Assembly (NCBI GenBank): GCA_041747435.1
Contig: JBGTFE010000089.1
Coordinates: 52,375 to 116,374 of the forward strand
Length of the DNA stretch: 64,000 bases
Reading direction: 5' to 3'
Origin: JBGTFE01 sp041747435
Lineage (GTDB): Bacteria > Acidobacteriota > Blastocatellia > Pyrinomonadales > Pyrinomonadaceae
The notes beneath the pieces are model-generated. The model made no database searches. It saw nothing but the letters and a program-made list of their open reading frames with translations, and had not been told where the DNA came from. Positions 25,052 to 33,649 of this stretch are shown here, one piece after another. Both the position numbers and the translations under genes were made by a program. How positions within the stretch are numbered: position 1 is the first letter of the stretch; every line of letters starts with the position of its first letter.

Positions 25052-28000
25052 CTATTTTACGACGATCGCCTTCTCTTTTGAATGAATCTCCTGCAAACTG
25101 CGGACGATAACTTTTTTCTGCGATTTTTTGGTGGCGATGGCTTCGATTAGCGCTTCGGCGCCGGTCATTGTGGTGACGCACGGGACGTTGAATTGCAGCG
25201 CGGCTTTGCGGATCGCCTGTTCGTCGTAATGCGACGTTTTGCCGAGCGGCGTGTTGATGATTAGCGAGATCTCACCCTGACGGATGAGGTCGGCGATGTT
25301 CGGGCGACCTTCGTTGACCTTAAAAACGGTTTCGCATTCCAAGCCGATCTCGCGCAGTCGCTTTGCCGTGCCGTAGGTCGCGACGAGATCAAAGCCGAGC
25401 TTTTTTAATCTTCGCGCAAGAATATTTGCCTGTCCTTTGTCGGAATCGTTAACGGAAATAAAGGCGTTGCCTGCCATCGGAAGCTGGATGAACGCGCCTT
25501 CCATCGCTTTTCCGTAAGCTTCGCCGAATGTCGCGCCGACGCCCATAACTTCGCCCGTAGAATGCATTTCCGGCCCAAGCACGGGATCGACGCCAGCGAA
25601 TTTTTTGAAGGGAAACACGGGCGATTTGACGAAAACATACGGAACCGCGAGCGTGTCGGGTAAATTGAATTCGGCGAGCGTTTTATCGCCAGCCATCACC
25701 AGTGACGCGATCTTTGCGATCGGAACGCCGGTCGCTTTTGCGACAAAAGGAACCGTTCGCGATGCGCGCGGATTTACTTCGAGCACAAAAACGCGGTCGT
25801 CTTTTATCGCGAACTGAATGTTCATCAAACCGACAACGTTCAATGCTTTGGCGAGCGTTTGCGTGTAATGTTTTATGGTTTCAAGGTGTTCGGCGGCGAT
25901 CTTTTGCGCCGGCAAAACGCTGGATGAATCGCCCGAATGAATTCCCGCTTCTTCGATATGTTCCTGAATTCCGGCGATGACGCAAGCCGTTTTATCCGCG
26001 AGCGCGTCAACGTCGATCTCGACGGCGCGTTCAAGAAATTTGTCGATCAAGATCGGCTTTTCAGGCGAAGAATCGACCGCAGTGCGCATGTATTCGTCCA
26101 GCGATTGCTCGTCGTAAACGATCGCCATTGCGCGTCCACCGAGCACGTAGCTCGGACGCACAACGACCGGATAACCGATCCGCTGCGCGATTTCCTTCGC
26201 TTCTTCCGGCGAGACTGCGGTTCCGTTATCTGGCGACGGAATATTCAGTTTGTCGAGCAATGCGCCGAAGCGTTTTCTGTCTTCTGCTAGATCGATCGAA
26301 TCAGGCGAAGTTCCGATTATCGGAACGCGGGCTTCGTGAAGTCTGTCCGCCAAGTTAAGCGGTGTTTGCCCGCCGAACTGGACGATCACGCCGGTCGGTT
26401 TTTCTTTTTCGACGATGTTCATCACGTCTTCAAAGGTCAGCGGCTCGAAATACAGACGGTCCGAAGTGTCGTAATCGGTCGAAACGGTTTCAGGATTGCA
26501 GTTGACCATGATCGTTTCAAAATCGGCATCGCGCAGCGCGAAACTTGCATGGCAGCAGCAGTAATCGAACTCGATTCCCTGCCCGATCCGGTTTGGACCG
26601 GAGCCGAGGATCATAATTTTTCTTCGATTTGTCGGCTCGGCTTCACATTCTTCTTCGTAGGTCGAATAAAGATAAGGGGTGTGCGATTCAAACTCCGCGC
26701 CGCAGGTATCGACGCGTTTGTAAACCGGAACGATTCCGAGAGATTTTCTGTGCGCGCGCACTTCCTTTTCGGTCGAATTTGTAAGAAAAGCGATGCGCCG
26801 GTCAGACAGAGCAAATTCTTTTGCCGTTCGGATCGCTTCGATATCAACTTCCGTTAAGCTTTTGTCTTCGATCTCGTCTTGAATATTCATTACTTCGACG
26901 AGCTGTTCCAAAAACCAACGATCGATATTCGTCAAACGCTGAACTTCTTCGATCGAATATTCGTGCTGCAGCGCGTATGTAATGTAGGAAAATCGGTTTG
27001 AATTCGGACGCGCTAGCTTTCGCTGCAAAACGCTGTCGGGAACGTCGGTCAATCGCAGCGGTTTGACGGCTTCGAGTGAGCGCAATCCTTTGAACAAACT
27101 TTCCTTGAAAGTTCGCCCGATCGCCATAACTTCGCCAACCGATTTCATCTGCGTTCCGAGAACGTCTTCCGCGCCGGGAAATTTTTCGAACGCCCATTTT
27201 GGGATTTTCGTGACGACATAATCGATCGTCGGCTCGAAACTTGCCGGAGTTTTCTTTGTAATATCGTTCGGAATTTCGTCTAGCGTGTAGCCGACGGCGA
27301 GTTTGGCGGCGATTTTCGCAATTGGAAATCCCGTCGCTTTGGAAGCAAGCGCGGAACTTCGAGAAACACGCGGATTCATTTCGATAATCCGCACATCGCC
27401 GTTTTCGGGATTGACGGCAAACTGAATATTTGAGCCGCCGGTTTCTACGCCGACTTTGCGAATGCACGCGATGGACATATCTCTGAGGCGTTGATATTCG
27501 ACATCAGTTAAAGTTTGCGCCGGCGCGACCGTGATCGAATCGCCGGTATGTACGCCCATCGGATCGAAGTTTTCGATCGAGCAAATGATGACGACGTTAT
27601 CGTTGAGATCGCGCATCACTTCGAGCTCGTATTCCTTCCAGCCGAGTATCGATTCTTCGATCAAAACCTGCGAGATCGGCGACGCTGACAATCCGTTTTT
27701 AACGATGTCCTCGAATTCTTCGGGATTAAAAGCCACACCACCGCCCGTTCCGCCGAGCGTAAACGCCGGACGAATAATTGCCGGATAACCGGTCGTTTCG
27801 ACGATTCGCTCAGCTTCTTCCCAATTGTGCGCAAAACCGCCTTTTGGTGACGGAATTCCGATCTCGTCCATCGCCGCCTTGAACAATTCGCGGTCTTCGC
27901 CTATCTTTATCGACTCGACATTTGCGCCGATCAGTTTGACGCCGTGTTTTTCGAGAATTCCCTGTTCGTAAAGTTCGACCGAAAGATTTAAGCCGGTTTG

Positions 28001-28276
28001 ACCGCCGACCGTCGGTAGAAGTGCGTCAGGCTTTTCTTTTTCGATAATTGCGGTGACGGATTCGAGCGTTAGCGGTTCAACGTAGGTTTTATCGGCAATT
28101 TCGGGATCGGTCATGATTGTCGCGGGGTTTGAATTGACAAGGACGACCTCGAACCCTTCCTGCCGCAAAGCGCGACAAGCTTGCGTACCCGAATAATCAA
28201 ATTCGCAAGCCTGACCGATAACGATCGGACCGGAACCGATGATCAGGATCTTATTTATGTCCGTGCGTTTTGGCAT
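25052..28276 (-). CDS. carB: Carbamoyl-phosphate synthase large subunit
   Basis: 1074 residues, the full family length. Starts MPKRTDINKILIIGSGPIVIGQACEFDYSG, a hallmark of CarB. Two homologous ATP-grasp halves: the first (about 1-400) with RPAFTLGGTGGG, the second (about 555-935) opening with KIMILGSGPNRIGQGIEFDY and containing RPSYVLGGRAM. An oligomerisation domain lies between them, and a C-terminal MGS-like allosteric domain (about 940-1074) has the ANILARRLKKLGFDLVATYGTA stretch. It makes carbamoyl phosphate from bicarbonate, ammonia (from CarA) and two ATP for arginine and pyrimidine synthesis. carA is not in the window. A link to arginine supply for cyanophycin is possible but indirect. 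Confidence 0.97.
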   Translation of the reverse strand: MPKRTDINKILIIGSGPIVIGQACEFDYSGTQACRALRQEGFEVVLVNSNPATIMTDPEIADKTYVEPLTLESVTAIIEKEKPDALLPTVGGQTGLNLSVELYEQGILEKHGVKLIGANVESIKIGEDRELFKAAMDEIGIPSPKGGFAHNWEEAERIVETTGYPAIIRPAFTLGGTGGGVAFNPEEFEDIVKNGLSASPISQVLIEESILGWKEYELEVMRDLNDNVVIICSIENFDPMGVHTGDSITVAPAQTLTDVEYQRLRDMSIACIRKVGVETGGSNIQFAVNPENGDVRIIEMNPRVSRSSALASKATGFPIAKIAAKLAVGYTLDEIPNDITKKTPASFEPTIDYVVTKIPKWAFEKFPGAEDVLGTQMKSVGEVMAIGRTFKESLFKGLRSLEAVKPLRLTDVPDSVLQRKLARPNSNRFSYITYALQHEYSIEEVQRLTNIDRWFLEQLVEVMNIQDEIEDKSLTEVDIEAIRTAKEFALSDRRIAFLTNSTEKEVRAHRKSLGIVPVYKRVDTCGAEFESHTPYLYSTYEEECEAEPTNRRKIMILGSGPNRIGQGIEFDYCCCHASFALRDADFETIMVNCNPETVSTDYDTSDRLYFEPLTFEDVMNIVEKEKPTGVIVQFGGQTPLNLADRLHEARVPIIGTSPDSIDLAEDRKRFGALLDKLNIPSPDNGTAVSPEEAKEIAQRIGYPVVVRPSYVLGGRAMAIVYDEQSLDEYMRTAVDSSPEKPILIDKFLERAVEIDVDALADKTACVIAGIQEHIEEAGIHSGDSSSVLPAQKIAAEHLETIKHYTQTLAKALNVVGLMNIQFAIKDDRVFVLEVNPRASRTVPFVAKATGVPIAKIASLVMAGDKTLAEFNLPDTLAVPYVFVKSPVFPFKKFAGVDPVLGPEMHSTGEVMGVGATFGEAYGKAMEGAFIQLPMAGNAFISVNDSDKGQANILARRLKKLGFDLVATYGTAKRLREIGLECETVFKVNEGRPNIADLIRQGEISLIINTPLGKTSHYDEQAIRKAALQFNVPCVTTMTGAEALIEAIATKKSQKKVIVRSLQEIHSKEKAIVVK

Positions 28277-28297
28277 ATTTCAAATTTTTGATTATAC

Positions 28298-28329
28298 AAA
28301 AAAAACGCGGTCGATCTAACCGCGTTTTT
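28298..28329 (-). terminator. Strong intrinsic terminator of the haloperoxidase-like gene
   Basis: AAAAACGCGG (28301-28310) pairs perfectly with CCGCGTTTTT (28320-28329) across a 9-nt loop. Minus-strand reading gives a run of eight T after the stem. It lies between the haloperoxidase stop (28353) and the carB start (28276), so carB needs its own promoter here. Confidence 0.85.
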
Positions 28330-28352
28330 ACTTTTAATTTATGCGACTCACC

Positions 28353-30059
28353 TTAAACAGTAATCGTCGTTCCGTTGAACTTGGCTAATGAAAATCCGCT
28401 AAAAATTTCGTTATAGCAGGATTTTCCGTCACGCAAGACGCTGATCGCAACGGCTTCGCCTAAACGCAGCGATTCGGTGCCGTCCGAACGCCAATGAACG
28501 CCCGCAATATTGCGCCCGAGAGCGACGTTCGAGGCGACTTTATTGAGTTCGCCGCCGACGGTTAAGGAATCACCCGAATAGGGAATCAGATTTTGTCCCG
28601 ACGAATCCGGCGCGACGGGATTCGGGATCACAAAAGATTCGTCAAACCATGCCTTGAGGATCGTCACGCACGCGCCCGCAACCGTTCCGTGTCCGGCGCC
28701 GTAAGCCGGATGCGTAGGCGAGCCTTCAGGAAACGCCATCGGTAAAAACGCATTTCCGCCTGTCAAAAATCCGCCCAGCCGCGTTTTGGTGTCAATTGAA
28801 TTCAGGATCTCGGAATGAACCGGATAATTTGCGCCGTGATACGCTGTTCGGTCGACACGCTCGGCGAAAACTTCCGGTCTAAGCCGGCGATGCACATACC
28901 ATTTTTGATTCCAGACGGCTTTTAAGGCGCGGGTCGCAACTTCGCACAAAAGTGTGGCAATATGCGGTCCGCCAAAGGTTCCGAAACCTTCTTGCGTTGC
29001 CGAATTGTTATACGGATTTCCCGCATCAGAAGGGACGCCCATACCAGCAAGGATCAGGAAAGCCTGAAAATACGCCTGAAAAAGGACATCGACGTGAACC
29101 CATTGTCCAATATCGCGTCCGTTTCTCATATAACGCGGAATCGGATCGAAGATGTCGCCGCCCGCCGGCGAAATACCGTTTTGAACGGAGAGCCAGCTAT
29201 CAAAGTCGGTCATATAGTCCTGCCCGCCGCTGTCGGCGCCAAGAACCGTTCTGACCTTTTGACTGACTTCGTTTGAACCAAAAAAACACGGCTTGTAAAA
29301 AAATTGCGAAAGATACGGACCGGCTTTGTCGCCGGGCGTTAAACCGCGAAACAAAACTCGCGGGGTAACCGATCCATTAGTATCGCGCGCGCCCTTAAAA
29401 TCCGCGCCGAAAAGATTCAGATCCGCTGCCGCGGCTGCCGCAGTGGCGTTTGTCTCGTATTCGCTGAACGGTACGTCGCGCAAAATCGCCATCCAATAAT
29501 TTTCGGCGATCTCCGCGGCGTTTTCCCTGCTCGCAAAAGCCGGAGCCGGCGGCTGAGTAAAACTAAAACAATCGGCGCCTTCCATATCAAACGCCAAGCC
29601 GCTCTGCGGGTTAATTAATTTTCTGTCGCCGCCCATCGGAATCTGTTCGAACATTTCCGGGCTTCCGGTTAAGAGCGCACTTGTCAGCGCGTAGTAACCG
29701 TTAAGATCGACTTCGCCATTCGCCTGATGCGGCAGACCTTTTGAGTAGCTGCCGATCTTATTCGGATAAAGACCTTCATCGCCATTGTTTACACGCGGAA
29801 AACGTGACGTATTTATATAGTTGAATTCCGCGGCGTTCGTCCGAATCCGCCAACATTTCGCCGAGCGTTGGACGTCATAATTTGTATTCCCGCGGTCTTG
29901 TGCCGAAACGTTTGAGCTCCGATCAATGAAAGGCACAATGGCGGCTGCGGCTGCTGCAGAAACCGCCGTTTTACCGATTTTCCCGAAAAATTCTCTCCTG
30001 CTGGGTTGGATGGACAAATCCGGTAAACTACCCGTTTCTTTTTTTAGTTCATTTTTCAT
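28353..30059 (-). CDS. Tat-exported vanadium-haloperoxidase-like protein (PAP2 superfamily)
   Basis: 568 residues. The N-terminus has a twin-arginine motif (S20-R21-R22-E-F-F-G) followed by an Ala-rich hydrophobic stretch, so export of a folded protein by Tat is likely. The C-terminal half has the vanadate/phosphate pocket in order: Lys386 and Arg391/394 in KWYVHRRLRPE, AGH at 455-457 in HPAYGAGHGTVAGA, Arg516 and His522 in GRNIAGVHWR. The family oxidises halides with hydrogen peroxide or, in relatives, acts as a phosphatase. The usual Ser of SGH is Ala here, seen in some members. GGAG sits about 8 nt before ATG 30059. Halide preference cannot be told. Confidence 0.85.
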   Translation of the reverse strand: MKNELKKETGSLPDLSIQPSRREFFGKIGKTAVSAAAAAAIVPFIDRSSNVSAQDRGNTNYDVQRSAKCWRIRTNAAEFNYINTSRFPRVNNGDEGLYPNKIGSYSKGLPHQANGEVDLNGYYALTSALLTGSPEMFEQIPMGGDRKLINPQSGLAFDMEGADCFSFTQPPAPAFASRENAAEIAENYWMAILRDVPFSEYETNATAAAAAADLNLFGADFKGARDTNGSVTPRVLFRGLTPGDKAGPYLSQFFYKPCFFGSNEVSQKVRTVLGADSGGQDYMTDFDSWLSVQNGISPAGGDIFDPIPRYMRNGRDIGQWVHVDVLFQAYFQAFLILAGMGVPSDAGNPYNNSATQEGFGTFGGPHIATLLCEVATRALKAVWNQKWYVHRRLRPEVFAERVDRTAYHGANYPVHSEILNSIDTKTRLGGFLTGGNAFLPMAFPEGSPTHPAYGAGHGTVAGACVTILKAWFDESFVIPNPVAPDSSGQNLIPYSGDSLTVGGELNKVASNVALGRNIAGVHWRSDGTESLRLGEAVAISVLRDGKSCYNEIFSGFSLAKFNGTTITV

Positions 30060-30383
30060 AAATGCGCTCCGAATTACTTACGCTGATTTTCATCGATATG
30101 GATGGAAAACCAAGATTAAGCAGAAGTTTGCACCAAAATTTAGAAGTTTTTTTACGTGTTGAAAATATTGCCAAAGAATTGCTTTTTTGGCACCATCAAT
30201 TTCATTGTTTCGCGTCTATTTAAACACAAAGTTGAGACAATTACAACGATACATCTAAGCTCCGGAAAAATGCTTTTCCAAATAATGGTTTAGACAATAG
30301 GATCACAAACGGAACGCGATATTTGCGAAATTGATTCGAAGAACCGAAGAAAATTTTTGGCTCGATTTACCAAAAGATTTCGC
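30060..30383. other. 324-nt intergenic region upstream of the haloperoxidase-like gene
   Basis: AT-rich, no gene, repeat or clear hairpin seen. It should contain the promoter of the haloperoxidase-like gene and the 3' end of the murB transcript. Confidence 0.5.
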
Positions 30384-31421
30384 TCAATTAAAGCCGACAA
30401 AAACAGGTTCCGGCTTTAGCTCGACACCAAATCTTTCCTTCACTTTTACCTGAATTTCGTCCCGCAAAGCCGCGATATCCTTCGCCGTCGCGCCGCCGCG
30501 ATTGACTATCGCCAATGTGTGACGCGTTGAAAGTCCGACGTTTCCTTTTTGAAAGCCTTTGTCAAAGCCCGAATTTTCTATAAGCCAAGCTGCCGGAATT
30601 TTGACCGATCCTTCATCGATTTTGAAAGAGGGCACGGTTTCAGTTGCTGCTTTTTCAGCGATCTCAGCGAATTTTTTATTTGAAACGATCGGATTCTTGA
30701 AGAACGAGCCGACACTTCGCCTGTTGGGATCGTCGCTGCGGATCACCATCGATTTTGCCGCTCGAATTTCGATGACGGCGTCGCGCGTTTCGCCGAGCGT
30801 TGGCTGTTTTCCGTTAAAATATTTGATCAGATCAGCATAGACAATTTTCGGCTCGCCGTCTTCTATCAGTCGATAAGAAACCGACAAAACAATGTAACGA
30901 TCGCGCGCGGTGGAATTAAAAATGCTCTTTCGATACGAAAATCCGCACTGTTGATTTGAAAGCTCGATGAAATCCTTGGTTTTTCGATCGAATGCGCGAA
31001 CTGAAATTATGGTTTCGGAAACTTCCTGTCCGTAGGCGCCGACGTTTTGCACCGGAGTTCCGCCGACAAATCCGGGAATTCCGCTAAGACACTCGATTCC
31101 GGCAAGATTTTGCTCGACGCAAGATTCGCAAAGCGCGTCCCAGTCTTCGCCGGCTTGTGCAGAAACAAGATCGCCGCTGATTTCGATTCCCTTCAAGCCG
31201 ATTTGCAAAACGAAACCGTCAAAACCATCGTCTGCGATCACGACGTTGCTGCCGCCGCCGAGAATAAAGAGGTCCAAGTCATTTTTTTCAGCAAAACGAA
31301 AAGCTTCGGCAACATCGTTTTCGCTTTCCGCACGAACAAAAAAACGCGCCGCTCCGCCGACTTCTAAAGTCGTTAGTTCTGCAAGCGGCACATTTTCCAG
31401 AATATTGATATCGAATTTCAT
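30384..31421 (-). CDS. murB: UDP-N-acetylenolpyruvoylglucosamine reductase
   Basis: 345 residues. FAD-binding motifs LEVGGAARFFV, DLFILGGGSNVV and GFVGGTPVQNVGAYGQEV, then YRKSIFNS (substrate-contact Tyr-Arg), SVGSFFKNP with the catalytic Ser, and the C-terminal Glu region FGVELKPEPVFVG. The order and length fit a type I (E. coli-like) MurB. It reduces enolpyruvyl-UDP-GlcNAc with NADPH to UDP-MurNAc in peptidoglycan synthesis. No other mur gene is adjacent. The TPR gene lies 78 nt upstream on the same strand and may be co-transcribed. Confidence 0.95.
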   Translation of the reverse strand: MKFDINILENVPLAELTTLEVGGAARFFVRAESENDVAEAFRFAEKNDLDLFILGGGSNVVIADDGFDGFVLQIGLKGIEISGDLVSAQAGEDWDALCESCVEQNLAGIECLSGIPGFVGGTPVQNVGAYGQEVSETIISVRAFDRKTKDFIELSNQQCGFSYRKSIFNSTARDRYIVLSVSYRLIEDGEPKIVYADLIKYFNGKQPTLGETRDAVIEIRAAKSMVIRSDDPNRRSVGSFFKNPIVSNKKFAEIAEKAATETVPSFKIDEGSVKIPAAWLIENSGFDKGFQKGNVGLSTRHTLAIVNRGGATAKDIAALRDEIQVKVKERFGVELKPEPVFVGFN

Positions 31422-31499
31422 TCAGTAGAAAAGCCCGGAATCAAAATCTTACATTTACTAATTCCGCGCCTTACGAAGTGTGTGAAATCAGACGAAAGC

Positions 31500-33296
31500 T
31501 CACTTCCGAACCGCGCCTTTGGTGAGAAGATCGAGCCGCAAAGCCAGCGTTTTTTGATTTAACTCGATCAGTCGTTGATACGCCTTTTTTGTTTCCTTGA
31601 TATTGCCCCTGAAAAACTCAGTTTCGCCGAGGTTATAGATTCCGGAAATAAAGTTTTTATCAATTTCGATCGTCCGCCTAAACTGCTTCGCCGCGTTGTC
31701 GTAGTCTTTGTTTCGATAATATGCGACGCCAAGTTCGCTAATCGCGGGTATCCAATCTTTTTGCAGCTCGCTTGCGCGAATCAAATTTCCGATCGCAGCT
31801 TGATATTCACCGAGATCCGATTGCGTAATTCCCAAATTCAAGAACGCCGCCGGAAACTTTTGATTCAATTTCACCGCTTCCAGCAAGCTTTCTTTTGCTT
31901 TCTGCAGTTTTACCTGCGCGTCGGCATCGCGTTTCGCTTGAAAATCGTTTTGAGCGGAATTGTAATAAGCCCAACCGAGATTCGTATAATCAACGGCATC
32001 GGCGCTGAGCGCAACCGCCTTTGCGAGATTTTCGATGGCTATGTTCCAATAATTTCGTTTGGTCGGATTCGCGGCGATACGTCCGGCTGTGTAGCCGTAT
32101 TTGCTGAAAAGCTCGGCGTCATTTTTGATAAATGCCGTAGCGAGGCGATATGCGGCTAGCGCGTCATCGAGCCGGTTCAATTGCCGATAAACGTCGCCTA
32201 AATTCGCGTGAGCGTCGCCCATATCGTTTTTCAGTTTGATCGTTTGTTTATATGCGGTTATTGCTTCTTCGTATTTTTTTGTGTTGTAAAGGGCAACGCC
32301 GAGATCGAACCAGACTTCGGTGTATTTCGGATTTAACGCGACTGCCTTGTTGTATTCAACGATCGCTTCAGCCGTCTTCCCGAGTTTGTCCAGTGTTTCG
32401 CCAAGATAATAATGCGCCTCGGCAGAAGTCGGATCGAGCTCGATCGCCCGCCGAAACGCCGCAATAGCTTCGCCGGTTCGGTCTTGCTTGTATCGAACCA
32501 AGCCCAAAAACATTTGTGTTTCCGCGTTATCAGGGCTTACGGCGAGAGCTTTCGTCAAATAACCATCCGCTTTAACAAGATCGCCCCGTTGGTAATATAA
32601 AACGCCGATCGGCGTCGAAAGCTCGGTTAGCTCGGGATCGAGCGCCAGCGCCTTGAGATAATTGTCGAGAGCGTTGTTCTCTTCACTGAGAAGATCGAAA
32701 ACTTCACCGAGCCCCGCAAACGCGCCGGCGTTTTTCTCGTTATTCTTTATCGCTTCAAGGAAAAAAAACTTTGCCGTTTCAGGCTGGTCGAGATCAAGCA
32801 GCGCGTTGCCTTTGCGCGTCGCCGCTTCGCTGAGCCCCAGAAGTCCGTTAACATTTTTCGGATCCAGAACTATCGATTCACGGAATATGGCGAGTGCTTT
32901 GTCGACCTCATCATTTTCCAAATAAAATTCGCCCGCGCCCGCAAAGATAACCGAAACTTCTTCCTTCTTTTTTGTGGAAATTTTCGCAGTATCGATCGTA
33001 TCAGGCGATACCTTTGTCGATCTTGTTCGTTTCGGATTGTCTTTTGCAACGATGGACGATTGTCTTCGGACCCTTGTCGTTGTTGCTCGTTTTTGCGAAT
33101 TTGTCCTTTTAACTGTCGAAGCATTTCGAGACGCCGTCTTTTTTTGCGATGACGAACCCGACCGAAAGACGAAACCGCCCGATATATCGTCCGACGTAAC
33201 CACGTCCTGCGCGTTCACGGAAATTCCGTTCAGCGCGAAAGTCCAGGAAATAAAAAAAGTTAGAATAATTCCACGCAATCGATCTCTTTTTTGCAT
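31500..33296 (-). CDS. Exported TPR-repeat protein
   Basis: 598 residues from ATG 33296, with GGAG 8 nt upstream; the longer open frame to 33377 lacks a ribosome-binding site. Signal peptide (RGIILTFFISWTFALNGISVNAQ) is followed by a basic Ser/Thr/Arg-rich linker (about 30-105). About ten to twelve tetratricopeptide repeats follow with typical alternation, for example AEAHYYLGETLDKLGKTAEAI, VWFDLGVALYNTKKYEEAI and AHANLGDVYRQLNRLDDAL. TPR arrays form protein-binding superhelices; here probably in the periplasm as a scaffold. Partner unknown. Confidence 0.88.
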   Translation of the reverse strand: MQKRDRLRGIILTFFISWTFALNGISVNAQDVVTSDDISGGFVFRSGSSSQKKTASRNASTVKRTNSQKRATTTRVRRQSSIVAKDNPKRTRSTKVSPDTIDTAKISTKKKEEVSVIFAGAGEFYLENDEVDKALAIFRESIVLDPKNVNGLLGLSEAATRKGNALLDLDQPETAKFFFLEAIKNNEKNAGAFAGLGEVFDLLSEENNALDNYLKALALDPELTELSTPIGVLYYQRGDLVKADGYLTKALAVSPDNAETQMFLGLVRYKQDRTGEAIAAFRRAIELDPTSAEAHYYLGETLDKLGKTAEAIVEYNKAVALNPKYTEVWFDLGVALYNTKKYEEAITAYKQTIKLKNDMGDAHANLGDVYRQLNRLDDALAAYRLATAFIKNDAELFSKYGYTAGRIAANPTKRNYWNIAIENLAKAVALSADAVDYTNLGWAYYNSAQNDFQAKRDADAQVKLQKAKESLLEAVKLNQKFPAAFLNLGITQSDLGEYQAAIGNLIRASELQKDWIPAISELGVAYYRNKDYDNAAKQFRRTIEIDKNFISGIYNLGETEFFRGNIKETKKAYQRLIELNQKTLALRLDLLTKGAVRK

Positions 33297-33649
33297 TTGT
33301 TGAGCTCCAGCCTTTATTTTACACGGTGTCTGCCTTTTAGCAAGATGCTTTTTTGGCGCATTAGGTTTGATGTGCAAAGACGAATAAGTATTGATCGTGT
33401 CGGAATTACTTCAACCTTACATGATCGCGAGCGTCGCAATATCCATGCGAAAAGTGCCTCTTCGCCCGTGCAGATAACATTTCGTCCTCGCTTCTTGCTA
33501 TCTTAGGCTCACTCGGATAAATTTAATTCTTACCGACAAACTGCGTTCGATGTACAAAGTCCAAAGTCATTTATTAGAAATCGAGATGCCTTGGATTTTG
33601 AATAATGGACGTTGAAATCAATAATTGAAATAAGGAGATTTTGCCGAAA
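33297..33649. other. 353-nt divergent promoter region between the TPR gene and the EF-G paralogue
   Basis: No gene or repeat found. It should hold promoters in both directions. AAGGAG at 33632-33637 is the ribosome-binding site of the EF-G paralogue: 12 nt before ATG 33650 and 3 nt before TTG 33641. Confidence 0.5.

Noticed and set aside
33641..33649. TTG start at 33641 for the EF-G paralogue
   Set aside because: Only 3 nt from the AAGGAG site; ATG 33650 is 12 nt away, a workable spacing, and matches the usual protein start.
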